The notes beneath the pieces were generated by a model, which was given only the letters and a program-made list of their open reading frames with translations, was not told where the DNA came from and did no database searches. A stretch of DNA of 62,246 nt, taken from Bacteroidales bacterium. Lineage in GTDB: Bacteria > Bacteroidota > Bacteroidia > Bacteroidales > F082. The first letter of the stretch is position 1, and each line of letters opens with the position of its first letter. The stretch is from assembly GCA_017645275.1 (NCBI GenBank), contig JAGCPH010000048.1, positions 1 to 62,246 of the forward strand, written 5' to 3'. Below are positions 17,991 through 26,527 of the stretch, in pieces. A program made the position numbers and the translations under genes.

Positions 17991-18138
17991 TTTATTAAGT
18001 TTTTAAAAGTTTCTTATGTTATTAACGTTAAAATTTTTGAAATCTTGCATCTTTTTTGAAAAAATTCAAAAATTTATACTATTTTTACATCAAATTTCTT
18101 GCCAAACTCATCAATTTGGCAAATTATTTTTAAATATT

Positions 18139-18945
18139 ATGCAAAACACTGATTATCAAGGAATTAAATTCAGCAAATTTCATGGCGCAGGCAATGATTT
18201 TGTCATGATAAACGCCATAAAGTCACCTGTCAGTCTCACCGATGACGAGGTTAAAGCGATTTGTGACAGGCGGACAGGCGTCGGCGCAGATGGATTGATA
18301 ATGGTTTTGCCGTCCGAGAAATACGCTTTCCGGATGAAATATTACAACTGCGACGGACATGAGAGCACCTTCTGCGGAAACGGCGGACGATGCATCGCAG
18401 CCTTCGCTGTGGAGGAAGGACTGGCACCGCAACATCTTGAATATGAAGCGATTGACGGAGTCCACAAGGCCATTTTGACGAAGAACTCCGACAACGAATA
18501 CATGGTCTCTATCACAATGCGAGACATCGAAAGCTGGCAGATTGACGAAAACCGACTCCTTATTAATACCGGCTCTCCACATTACGTCACGAGGGTGAAA
18601 AATCTGAAGGATTTCGACGTGAGAAAAGTCGGGGCTGAAATCAGGAATGACAAGAATATCTCGAAAGACGGCGTGAATGTCGACTTTATGGAACTCATTG
18701 ACAATCAGTATTATATCAGGACTTTCGAACGTGGTGTGGAAGACGAGACGCTGGCTTGCGGCACTGGTGTGACGGCAGCGGCCATTGCGGCAGCGTTGTG
18801 GTACGGAGGCGACAACATCAACATCAGAACCACGTTGGCGACATTGAATGTCAGGTTCGAAAAGACTGCAAACTCAATTAAAAACATAGTTTTGTCGGGT
18901 CCGGCGACGCATGTCTTCGACGGATTCTATATCTTTGAAAAGTAA
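18139..18945 (+). CDS. dapF: Diaminopimelate epimerase
   Basis: A 268-residue enzyme converting LL- to meso-diaminopimelate for lysine and peptidoglycan. The opening FSKFHGAGNDFVMINA and both catalytic cysteines are present: C79 in STFCGNGGR and C207 in ETLACGTGV. The ATG at 18139 gives normal family length; reading from 18016 would add 41 residues of AT-rich leader. Its stop overlaps the following acetyltransferase start by one base, heading a compact dapF-GNAT-mltG-mutase operon. Confidence 0.95.
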   Translation: MQNTDYQGIKFSKFHGAGNDFVMINAIKSPVSLTDDEVKAICDRRTGVGADGLIMVLPSEKYAFRMKYYNCDGHESTFCGNGGRCIAAFAVEEGLAPQHLEYEAIDGVHKAILTKNSDNEYMVSITMRDIESWQIDENRLLINTGSPHYVTRVKNLKDFDVRKVGAEIRNDKNISKDGVNVDFMELIDNQYYIRTFERGVEDETLACGTGVTAAAIAAALWYGGDNINIRTTLATLNVRFEKTANSIKNIVLSGPATHVFDGFYIFEK

Positions 18946-19475
18946 TGTTCACTAAAAACGAAAATATCACTTTGCGTGTAGCGGAGCCTTACGATGCCGA
19001 CGTCATCTTCCGCTGGGAAAACGACATGGAAATATGGCGTGTGAGCGACACCATAGTGCCGTTTTCGAAGCATCAGATTGAGCAGTTTCTGTTGAATAAC
19101 AACGACTTAGTATCGGAAAAGCAGCTTCGCATGATGATTGACGACAACCTTAGCGGCGACACCGTGGGATGCATCGACATCTATGACTACGACGAGTTCA
19201 ACGAGCGCGCCGGCATCGGGATAATGATCGACAAGGACCATCGTGGAAAAGGATATGCAAAACAAGCGATAACGTTGCTATTGGACTATTGTTTCAACAC
19301 ATTGTTACTCAATCAGTTATATGCCTTAGTCATGGCAAGCAGCACTGAAAGCATGCTCCTATTCGAGTCGCTGGGCTTCGAGCGCTGCGGAGTGCGCAAA
19401 CAATGGTGCAAGACAGCCTCAGGATTTGTGGATCAGGTTGAGTATCAATACATTAACAAGAGACGCAATGGATAG
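18945..19475 (+). CDS. GNAT-family N-acetyltransferase
   Basis: A 176-residue acetyltransferase of RimJ/RimL type (Acetyltransf_3). Visible are ITLRVAEPYDADVIFRWEND at the start, the acetyl-CoA loop DKDHRGKGYAKQA (motif A, Q/RxxGxG/A form), and the C-terminal LLFESLGFERCG. The family acetylates protein N-termini or small amines; the substrate here cannot be read. It is translationally coupled to dapF (TAATG) and overlaps mltG, so a cell-wall-related role is possible but unproven. Confidence 0.85.
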   Translation: MFTKNENITLRVAEPYDADVIFRWENDMEIWRVSDTIVPFSKHQIEQFLLNNNDLVSEKQLRMMIDDNLSGDTVGCIDIYDYDEFNERAGIGIMIDKDHRGKGYAKQAITLLLDYCFNTLLLNQLYALVMASSTESMLLFESLGFERCGVRKQWCKTASGFVDQVEYQYINKRRNG

Positions 19476-20523
19476 GATGAGATATACATACTACGACAAG
19501 CGAAAGAAAAAGCGTAAAGCCAGACGTACGTTTTTTGTGTCGTTTTTGATCTTGACCGCCATTGTGGCAGCGTTTTTCATCAATAATTACTTGTACATCA
19601 CGAAGCCGATAATAAAGACCGCCGACGGCTGCAGTGTGTCGTTGTTTATCCCAACTGGCTCTGATTATCAATATGTTAAACAAGAGATTTATTCGTTGGA
19701 TGTGTTGACAAGCCAAAGAGCTTTCAACTGGCTCGCAAAGCGTTCGCATTACGACGAGAACGTTCATCCCGGACGTTATGTATTGACCGACGGAATGACC
19801 AACCAGCAGCTAATCAATATGTTACGCATGGGATATCAGACACCGGTGAAGGTCGTTTTCAACAACATGCGCACTGTGGAGCAGCTTGCCGGACGTATTA
19901 GCGAGCAAATCGAGGCTGACTCCATCTCTATCATTACTGAGATTCAGAATGAGCCTGACGTTGACGCAACTACTTTTATTCCAAACACTTACGAGTTTTA
20001 TTGGAACACCGATGCCGACGATTTCGTTGATAAAATGGTGGTCGAATACAATCGTTTTTGGAATGAGACGAGAAAGCAAAAAGCAGAAGAAATAAAACTG
20101 ACGCAGAGAGAGGTCTCCATTTTGGCTTCTATAGTCGACAAAGAGACAACGAAGACGTCGGAGATGCCAACAATTGCTGGCGTTTACCTTAACAGGCTAA
20201 GAAAACACTGGCCCTTGCAGGCCGATCCCACCTTGGTTTATGCCTTGGGCGACTACAATATCCGCAGAGTGTTGGACGCACACAAAAACATCGATTCGCC
20301 TTACAACACTTACAAATACGCTGGTTTGCCGCCGGGACCGATATGCATCCCGTCGATAGCCGCCATCGATGCGGTGTTGAACGCCGAAAAACACAACTAT
20401 TTCTATTTCTGCGCCAAGGACGACCTCTCGGGATACCATGTGTTTGCTAAGACCATCACGGAGCACAACCGCAACGCGGAGAAATACAGAAAAGCATTGA
20501 ACAAAAACAAGATATACAGATGA
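19468..20523 (+). CDS. mltG: Endolytic murein transglycosylase MltG
   Basis: A 351-residue YceG/MltG protein that cuts nascent glycan strands and so sets their length. A basic cytoplasmic tail (KRKKKRKARR) precedes one membrane helix (about 21-41). The catalytic region ILASIVDKETTKTSEMP carries the conserved glutamate, followed by AGVYLNRLRKHWPLQADPTL and NTYKYAGLPPGPICIPS. An ATG at 19477 is an equally plausible start. The gene overlaps the acetyltransferase stop by 8 nt and its own stop overlaps the next start (ATGA). Confidence 0.93.
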   Translation: MDRMRYTYYDKRKKKRKARRTFFVSFLILTAIVAAFFINNYLYITKPIIKTADGCSVSLFIPTGSDYQYVKQEIYSLDVLTSQRAFNWLAKRSHYDENVHPGRYVLTDGMTNQQLINMLRMGYQTPVKVVFNNMRTVEQLAGRISEQIEADSISIITEIQNEPDVDATTFIPNTYEFYWNTDADDFVDKMVVEYNRFWNETRKQKAEEIKLTQREVSILASIVDKETTKTSEMPTIAGVYLNRLRKHWPLQADPTLVYALGDYNIRRVLDAHKNIDSPYNTYKYAGLPPGPICIPSIAAIDAVLNAEKHNYFYFCAKDDLSGYHVFAKTITEHNRNAEKYRKALNKNKIYR

Positions 20524-21869
20524 AAGCATTCAAAGCATACGACATCAGAGGCGTTTGGGGCAGCGACCTCAACGAGGAGATAGCATACAGAATCGGTTAT
20601 TTCCTGCCAGACATATTGCCAGCCAAGACTTTTTTGGTGGGACGTGACATGCGTTTGTCGTCAGACACGGCTTTTGCCCAACTCACAAAAGGCTTGAACG
20701 ACAGAGGTGTCAACGTGGACAGCGTAGGCCTCTCCACTACCCCGATGATTTACTGGACAACAGCAAAATACGACTATGAGGCGTCGGTGATGATCACAGC
20801 CTCGCACAACCCGTCTAATCATAACGGATTCAAAATCAGTGCGAAAGATGCCAAACCTGTGGGTTATGACACTGGCTTAAACAAGCTCGAGAAACTCGTC
20901 GAATCAGATAAAAAAGCTGTCGTAGCAGCCCAAAAAGGTGTTACTAAAGAGATTGATGTTTATGCGCAATACATTGATTATCAGCGTCAATACCTCGGTG
21001 ACTTGAGCAAATTGAGAGTCGCCATCGACTGCAGCAACGGAGCGTCGAATCTGTTTGTCAAGAAACTGCTTGGTGACACTCCTTATTATATTAATGACAC
21101 CCTCGACGGACGTTTCCCAGGTCATGAGCCGAACCCGTTGGAGGCTGAGAATCAGGAACAGATCAAGGAACTGGTGCTGAAAAACAAATGCGACATCGGA
21201 CTTCTCTTCGACGGTGACGCCGACCGTATCACGTTTATTGACGAGAAAGGCCAGTTCATCAGTCCGGACCTGATTATTGCTTTTTTAGGCAACTATTTCC
21301 TTGGCGAGAAACATCAGAAAGGCATTGTGCTTCAAGATATTAGGTCGTCACGGGCCATTCAGGAATACCTTGGCAGGCTTTACAACGCTGAAGTGGTCAC
21401 CTGGCGTGTGGGGCGTGCCTACGCGGCATTGAAACTACGTGAACTCGACGGCTGCTTCGGTGGCGAACTCGCCGGACACTATTACTTCCGCGACTTCTAC
21501 TACTCCGACTCAGGCATTATGGCAGCGTTGCTGGTGCTTAGACTTCTGGCGAAATTCAAAGCCGAAGGCAAGTGTATGTCACAGATTATCAAAGAGATAT
21601 CAGGATATTACAACTCTGGAGAAATCAACTTCAAGATTGAGAAGAAACAGGAAGCCATGGATGCCGTGCGCGACCATTTCATGGGCATTGAAAAGCCTGA
21701 ACGTTTCCTCGATTTTGACGGCTATCGTCTTGATTATCATGACTATTGGTTAAATATCAGACCGTCGAACACCGAGCCGTATCTGAGGTTTTTGTGTGAA
21801 GCGAAAGATGAAAAGAAATTAAAAGAAATAGTAGAAACAGTAACTGATATAATTAATTCAAAGATGTAA
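20520..21869 (+). CDS. Phosphomannomutase/phosphoglucomutase family enzyme
   Basis: A 449-residue alpha-D-phosphohexomutase moving phosphate between C6 and C1 of hexoses for sugar-nucleotide synthesis. It starts KAFKAYDIRGVWG, the phosphoserine loop is MITASHNP (S95), the metal loop is FDGDADRITF, the sugar loop is GGELAGHYYFRDF, and the phosphate loop is RPSNTEPYLRF. This resembles bacterial PMM/PGM (ManB/AlgC type) rather than GlmM, which is present separately at 24237. Coupled to mltG by ATGA. The following gap (21870-22010) has short palindromes, for example GCCCTAAAGGGC at 21891. Confidence 0.9.
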   Translation: MKAFKAYDIRGVWGSDLNEEIAYRIGYFLPDILPAKTFLVGRDMRLSSDTAFAQLTKGLNDRGVNVDSVGLSTTPMIYWTTAKYDYEASVMITASHNPSNHNGFKISAKDAKPVGYDTGLNKLEKLVESDKKAVVAAQKGVTKEIDVYAQYIDYQRQYLGDLSKLRVAIDCSNGASNLFVKKLLGDTPYYINDTLDGRFPGHEPNPLEAENQEQIKELVLKNKCDIGLLFDGDADRITFIDEKGQFISPDLIIAFLGNYFLGEKHQKGIVLQDIRSSRAIQEYLGRLYNAEVVTWRVGRAYAALKLRELDGCFGGELAGHYYFRDFYYSDSGIMAALLVLRLLAKFKAEGKCMSQIIKEISGYYNSGEINFKIEKKQEAMDAVRDHFMGIEKPERFLDFDGYRLDYHDYWLNIRPSNTEPYLRFLCEAKDEKKLKEIVETVTDIINSKM

Positions 21870-22010
21870 TAAATTGCATCTTAAAGGGATGCCCTAAAGG
21901 GCAGAAATCAAACAAAATCTTTTAAAAAATCAAACAAAATATTCTACGAAAAGTTTTGATAGATTTTAAATTAGATTTTGTAAGATTTCTCGCCGCAGGC
22001 GACTAGAAAA

Positions 22011-22919
22011 ATGAAGAAGGCGTTATTAGCGATATTATTGATTCTCAGTGTGTTATCAGCATCGGCACAGGATACGCTGGTGGATAAGGCGCGAGTCAGG
22101 AGGAACGTCAGCATCGTCTTAGGTACAGAAGCTGCGCTCTATGCCGCCTCGATGACAGGACTGTACTTCGCATGGTACGCCGACTATCCGCAGTCGAATT
22201 TCCATTTCTACAACGACAATGGCGAATGGCTGCAGATGGACAAAGCCGGACACTTGGCGACATCGTATATCGTCGGTTCGTTCGGTTACGAACTCTTGCG
22301 TGATGCCGGTCTCGACGAAAAGCGTTCGATATGGTTCGGTGGCACGTTGGGCCTCGCCTTCCTCACCACTGTCGAGGTCTTCGACGGTTTCTCTGACGGC
22401 TGGGGCTTCTCGTGGGGCGACATGGCAGCAAACACTCTTGGAAGCGCATTGTTCATCGGACAGCAGTTTCTATGGCATGAGCAACGTATCACAGTGAAAT
22501 ATTCATTCCACCCGACACATTTCGCCGATATCCGTCCTGATTTGTTGGGTGAGAATCTCATACAGCAGACGATTAAAGACTACAATGGTATCACAATATG
22601 GGCATCGTGTAACTTCAAGTCATTGTTCCTCAATAAGGAAAGCAAGTTTCCGGCATGGCTAAATTTCGCGTTCGGCTATGGTGCTACAGGCATGACTGGC
22701 GGTTTCGACAACGCATTGGAACACAATGGCACGCCTATACCCTACTATGACCGACAGCGACAGTTCTTTTTCTCGCTTGACGTTGATTTTACAAAGATTC
22801 CGACAAACAATAAGTTTTTGAAATATACGTTTAAAGTATTGAATATTTTCAAGGTGCCGTTCCCGACCCTCGAGTATAACACCGGAAATGAATGGGTGTG
22901 GCACTGGATATATTTTTAG
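22011..22919 (+). CDS. DUF2279 (YfiM-like) exported protein
   Basis: A 302-residue protein with a signal peptide (about 1-19, ending SASA). Its core MDKAGHLATSYIVGSFGYEL, WFGGTLGLAFLTTVEVFDG and GFSWGDMAANTLGS matches DUF2279, predicted periplasmic or membrane-associated proteins common in Bacteroidota. The C-terminal half has alternating aromatic strands (FAFGYGATGMTGGF, ending WVWHWIYF) that look outer-membrane-like. No biochemical function is known. It is followed on the same strand by a TPR lipoprotein and recR. Confidence 0.75.
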   Translation: MKKALLAILLILSVLSASAQDTLVDKARVRRNVSIVLGTEAALYAASMTGLYFAWYADYPQSNFHFYNDNGEWLQMDKAGHLATSYIVGSFGYELLRDAGLDEKRSIWFGGTLGLAFLTTVEVFDGFSDGWGFSWGDMAANTLGSALFIGQQFLWHEQRITVKYSFHPTHFADIRPDLLGENLIQQTIKDYNGITIWASCNFKSLFLNKESKFPAWLNFAFGYGATGMTGGFDNALEHNGTPIPYYDRQRQFFFSLDVDFTKIPTNNKFLKYTFKVLNIFKVPFPTLEYNTGNEWVWHWIYF

Positions 22920-22951
22920 TTAGAAGTTAGGAGTTAGAAGTTAAAAGTTAG
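22917..22951 (+). repeat. Heptamer-like intergenic run (AGTTAGA type)
   Basis: Successive variants of AGTTAGA/AGTTAGG/AGTTAAA run from the stop codon of the DUF2279 gene to just before the TPR lipoprotein. Similar runs lie at 36311-36347 and 56894-56950. Confidence 0.7.
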
Positions 22952-22957
22952 ATTTAT

Positions 22958-23377
22958 ATGAAAAAGACATTATTTTTTGCAAGTTTGGCATTGGCGGTTA
23001 TCATGGTTAGCTGCGGTCCGAATCCTGAGAAATCAAAGATCTACCTTGACAAAGGCATTGATTATCTGTACACTTCGGAGATCGACGAGGCCATAGGTTA
23101 TTTCGACAAGGCGATAAAATATGACGCTAACAACTACGAGGCATATTACTATCGCGGATGCGCCTACAGCAACAATTTCAATCAGGAGAAAGCCTTCGCC
23201 GACTGGAACAAAGCCGTTGAGATCAAGCCGGATTATGCCGACCCGTATTTCAACATCGGTTTGATTTACAGAAGAGCCAACGACTACACCATGGCCTGCT
23301 ATTATTTCAAACTGGCTGAAAAATATGGCCGTCAGAACATGGAAGACTACGTGAAATTCTGCGATTATTACGAGTAA
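22958..23377 (+). CDS. Small TPR lipoprotein
   Basis: A 139-residue protein with a lipoprotein signal peptide (VIMVSC, cysteine at 19) and about three TPRs covering residues 25-130, for example YYYRGCAYSNNFNQEKAFAD and PDYADPYFNIGLIYRRANDY. It is likely anchored in the envelope as a protein-binding scaffold. One base separates its stop from recR, so they are probably co-transcribed, although recR itself acts in DNA repair. Confidence 0.85.
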   Translation: MKKTLFFASLALAVIMVSCGPNPEKSKIYLDKGIDYLYTSEIDEAIGYFDKAIKYDANNYEAYYYRGCAYSNNFNQEKAFADWNKAVEIKPDYADPYFNIGLIYRRANDYTMACYYFKLAEKYGRQNMEDYVKFCDYYE

Positions 23378-23378
23378 G

Positions 23379-23987
23379 ATGGCGGAGTATTCTTCGATAT
23401 TACTTGAAAAAGCCGTCGACGAGCTGTCGAAGCTGCCTGGCATTGGACGAAAAACAGCTCTGCGGCTCGCTTTGCATCTGCTTGGCGAAGAGAAAGTGGT
23501 CACCGAGTCGCTTTCGCAGTCGCTGTTAAGCATGCGAAACAATATTGTTTTATGCAAAAAATGCTATAACATCAGCGACAGCGAGCATTGCTCCATTTGC
23601 TCTAACCCTAAGAGAGACAATGAGTTGCTATGTGTAGTCGCCGACATGCGCGATGTGATGGCTATTGAGCGCACAGGCTCGTTCAATGGTGTCTACCATG
23701 TGCTTGGCGGTGTCATCGACCCCATCAACGGCATCTCACCTAACGATTTGAGAATCAAAGAATTAGTAGATAGGACTTTAAGAGAAAGCTTCCGCGAAAT
23801 TGTCCTGGCATTGCCAGCCACCATCGAGGGTGACACCACTAACTATTACATTTCCAAGATGTTAAAACATTTCGAGGGACAGATCACGGCGATAGCAAAA
23901 GGCATCGCCGTCGGCGATGCCTTAGAGTATGCTGATGAGGTCACTTTAGGACGCTCTATCACTAATCGAATACCGTTTAACAGATAA
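23379..23987 (+). CDS. recR: Recombination mediator protein RecR
   Basis: A 202-residue protein of the RecFOR pathway that helps load RecA on gapped DNA. Seen are the helix-hairpin-helix LSKLPGIGRKTALRLALHLL, the four-cysteine zinc finger (CKKC then CSIC), and the Toprim domain with LCVVADMRDVMAIERTG and LALPATIEGDTTNYYI. Length and domain order are normal. Confidence 0.96.
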   Translation: MAEYSSILLEKAVDELSKLPGIGRKTALRLALHLLGEEKVVTESLSQSLLSMRNNIVLCKKCYNISDSEHCSICSNPKRDNELLCVVADMRDVMAIERTGSFNGVYHVLGGVIDPINGISPNDLRIKELVDRTLRESFREIVLALPATIEGDTTNYYISKMLKHFEGQITAIAKGIAVGDALEYADEVTLGRSITNRIPFNR

Positions 23988-23998
23988 TGGTTTACAGT

Positions 23999-24235
23999 TT
24001 ACTGTTTGTTATTATCAATATCTTCAAAGAGATTCAGCTGGTTTTCACAGAGATACAGTTCAGGCGGCACACCATATTCGTAGTGTGAGATAAACCGCTC
24101 GATGTTTTTCTTTATCAGCTTGATGGGCGTAGTCTTGCGCGCCTTGCAGTAGTTTTTGAGCGATTTGTACTGCCCCTGCGACAACTTGAACGTTATCGCG
24201 TGATACTTGTAACTTCTGTGATGGTGTTTCTTCAT
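23999..24235 (-). CDS. Small basic protein, function unknown
   Basis: A 78-residue, strongly basic protein with KYHAITFKLSQGQYKSLKNY followed by a helix-rich stretch, which could be a ribbon-helix-helix-like or other nucleic-acid-binding fold. It ends with an acidic tail. It lies one base downstream of glmM on the same strand, so the two are probably transcribed together. I believe similar small proteins occur in other Bacteroidales, but I cannot name a family. Confidence 0.6.
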   Translation of the reverse strand: MKKHHHRSYKYHAITFKLSQGQYKSLKNYCKARKTTPIKLIKKNIERFISHYEYGVPPELYLCENQLNLFEDIDNNKQ

Positions 24236-24236
24236 A

Positions 24237-25619
24237 TTACATCATTTTCTTAGCTTCATCGAGCATCATCTGTGCCAGTTTGTCGGCTTCAGCTTCTGAT
24301 TTGCCTTCAGAATACACACGGATGATAGGCTCTGTGTTGGATTTGCGGAGATGCACCCAGCCGTCGGCGAAGTCAATCTTCACGCCGTCGATGGTTGTCA
24401 CCTGCTCGTTCTTGAACTTGTCGGCGAGCTTTGCCAAGATGCCGTCGACGTCGGTCTGAGGCGTGAGCTGGATCTTGTTTTTCGACATGTAATACATAGG
24501 GAATTTCTTCTTCAGCTCCGACACAGTGCATTTATTCTCAACGAGATACGTCAGGAACAAGCCGACACCGACGAGGGCGTCGCGACCATAGTGAATCTCA
24601 GGATAGATGACGCCACCGTTGCCTTCGCCGCCAATGACAGCACCCACTTCTTTCATCTTTGCCACCACGTTGACTTCGCCGACGGCTGCTGCTGAATATT
24701 TGCCGCCTGCAGCATTGGTAACGTCGCGCAAAGCACGTGTCGATGAGAGGTTCGAAACGGTGTTGCCTTTCTTATGTTCAAGGATGTATGAGGCCACTGT
24801 CACAAGGGTGTATTCCTCGCCATACATCTCACCTTTTTCATTAATAAATGCTAGACGGTCTACATCCGGGTCAACGACGATGCCGAGGTCTGCGCCACAT
24901 TCCTTCACCTTGGCGCAGGTGTCAACGAGGTTGACTGCCAACGGCTCCGGGTTATGGGCAAATTTGCCTGTCACCTCGCAGTTGAGCTCGATCACGTTTT
25001 TCACACCCAACTTCTTGAGTAACATCGGGATAGCGATGCCACCAGTCGAGTTGACACCGTCAACCACGACTTTCAGGTTAGCTTTCTCGATAAGTTCTTT
25101 CTTCACCAATGGCAGTTTGCACACCATGTCAGCGTGGCGCTCAATCCAGCCTTCTGCCAAGGTGTAGGTGCCTATCTCGTCGATTGGTGAGAACTCATAT
25201 TCGTCTTTAGCGGCCTTCTCGAGCAGCCATTTTCCGTCAGCTGCATCGATGAATTCGCCTTTATTATCAAGGAGTTTCAGAGCGTTCCACTCTTTCGGAT
25301 TGTGCGATGCTGTGAGTATCACGCCGCCGTCGGCTTTCAGCTCGGTGACAGCGATTTCTGTTGTCGGGGTGGTGCTCAATCCGATGTCGATGACGTCGGC
25401 ACCCATAGCCTGCAGGTTACCGCAGACCAGCTGGTTAACCATGGTACCTGAGAGACGGCCGTCGCGACCGACAACGATACGCGGACGTTTGACACCGCCG
25501 CGTCTGATCAAACATATAAAAGCAGAAGTTAACTTCACGATGTCAATCGGAGTCAACCCGTCGTCCGGCCTGCCACCAATAGTGCCGCGGAATCCGGAAA
25601 TAGATTTAATCAATGGCAT
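24237..25619 (-). CDS. glmM: Phosphoglucosamine mutase-type phosphohexomutase
   Basis: A 460-residue phosphohexomutase. The start LIKSISGFRGTIGGRPDD and GLTPIDIVK are typical of the Bacteroidota GlmM lineage, which turns glucosamine-6-phosphate into glucosamine-1-phosphate for UDP-GlcNAc. The phosphoserine loop is LTASHNPKEWNALK (S105), the metal loop is DPDVDRLAFI in place of DGDADR, the sugar loop is GGEGNGGVIYP, and the phosphate loop is RKSNTEPIIRVY. Another mutase at 20520 is of PMM/PGM type, so the two probably split the work. Confidence 0.88.
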   Translation of the reverse strand: MPLIKSISGFRGTIGGRPDDGLTPIDIVKLTSAFICLIRRGGVKRPRIVVGRDGRLSGTMVNQLVCGNLQAMGADVIDIGLSTTPTTEIAVTELKADGGVILTASHNPKEWNALKLLDNKGEFIDAADGKWLLEKAAKDEYEFSPIDEIGTYTLAEGWIERHADMVCKLPLVKKELIEKANLKVVVDGVNSTGGIAIPMLLKKLGVKNVIELNCEVTGKFAHNPEPLAVNLVDTCAKVKECGADLGIVVDPDVDRLAFINEKGEMYGEEYTLVTVASYILEHKKGNTVSNLSSTRALRDVTNAAGGKYSAAAVGEVNVVAKMKEVGAVIGGEGNGGVIYPEIHYGRDALVGVGLFLTYLVENKCTVSELKKKFPMYYMSKNKIQLTPQTDVDGILAKLADKFKNEQVTTIDGVKIDFADGWVHLRKSNTEPIIRVYSEGKSEAEADKLAQMMLDEAKKMM

Positions 25620-25680
25620 AATTCAAAAATTTTCGCAAAGATAATATATTTTTTCTAACTTTCCAAACAAAATGAAATTT

Positions 25681-26397
25681 TTACGGTAACACTCTCACCT
25701 CCAAGCGTGGCAAGCTGCGCGGACTGAACGATTCATCAAACAAAGTGCTGCTGTCGATGAACAATGTCTCAAGATTGTGGCAGTTTCCCATATTAGGCAC
25801 CACCAGCATACGTCCGCTTCCTGCAATGTTAAGCTCCACCAGCTCAGTCAGATTTGCAATCGATGCAGGCAGCTCCTGAAGGCTGTTACGGCCGATATAC
25901 AGGAACTGAAGATTCTGTAAGTTACCTATATTCTGCGGAAGATGATACAACTTGTTATTTGTAACCGACAAATACGTAAGGTTTTCCAAGTTGCAAATCG
26001 ATTCAGGCAGCTCCTCGAGCTCATTGCCGTCAAGGTCTAACTCGGTGAGGTTCTTGAGGTTACCAATCTCGGCAGGCAGCTGCTTGATGTTATTGTTTTT
26101 CAATGATATCTTCTCCAGATTTGTCAAAGTGCAGATGACAGGCGGCACGTATGTGACGCGGTTTGAGCTGACGGTGAGCTCTTTGAGGTTTTTCAGCATG
26201 CCCACTTCCTCCGGGATCGAGTCCAGACCGTTTCTGAAAAGATATAGCTCTTCGGCATTAGGATTGTCTTTTATCTGTTGGACAAGATCTTTGGCGCTCC
26301 CGTTTGAAATCTTGATTTTGCTCTTGCCTTGCGCAAACATTTCGGTTCCGACAAAGACCATCGAAACCATCAAAAAAACACTTAAAAGCTTCTTCAT
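25681..26397 (-). CDS. Secreted leucine-rich-repeat protein
   Basis: A 238-residue protein with a signal peptide (about 1-22, ending MFAQ) and seven or so plant-type/bacterial 23-residue LRRs (NLTELDLDGNELEELPESIC, NLTYLSVTNNKLYHLPQNIG). These form a curved binding surface. No enzyme domain or anchor is seen, so it is probably a periplasmic or surface binding protein. It is 61 nt downstream of the glmM start on the same strand. Confidence 0.87.
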   Translation of the reverse strand: MKKLLSVFLMVSMVFVGTEMFAQGKSKIKISNGSAKDLVQQIKDNPNAEELYLFRNGLDSIPEEVGMLKNLKELTVSSNRVTYVPPVICTLTNLEKISLKNNNIKQLPAEIGNLKNLTELDLDGNELEELPESICNLENLTYLSVTNNKLYHLPQNIGNLQNLQFLYIGRNSLQELPASIANLTELVELNIAGSGRMLVVPNMGNCHNLETLFIDSSTLFDESFSPRSLPRLEVRVLP

Positions 26398-26481
26398 ATC
26401 ACCAATTTTTGTGTTTCAACAATTTATTTTTCGCAAAAATAATACTTTTATTTAAATGATGCAAACTTCTTTGATAAAATC

Positions 26482-26513
26482 TTGTTTCTGACATCAAATT
26501 TTTCGTATTTTTG
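26482..26513 (+). promoter_or_regulatory. Promoter of the TPR/aroE gene run
   Basis: TTG (26482-26484), 21 bp, then TATTTTTG (26506-26513), 14 nt before the ATG at 26528; matches the Bacteroidetes consensus. Confidence 0.65.
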
Positions 26514-26527
26514 CAAAAAATTGGAAA

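Noticed and set aside
21891-22001. Small palindromes between the phosphohexomutase and the DUF2279 gene as a terminator
   Set aside because: The stems are only 4 bp and no T-run follows.
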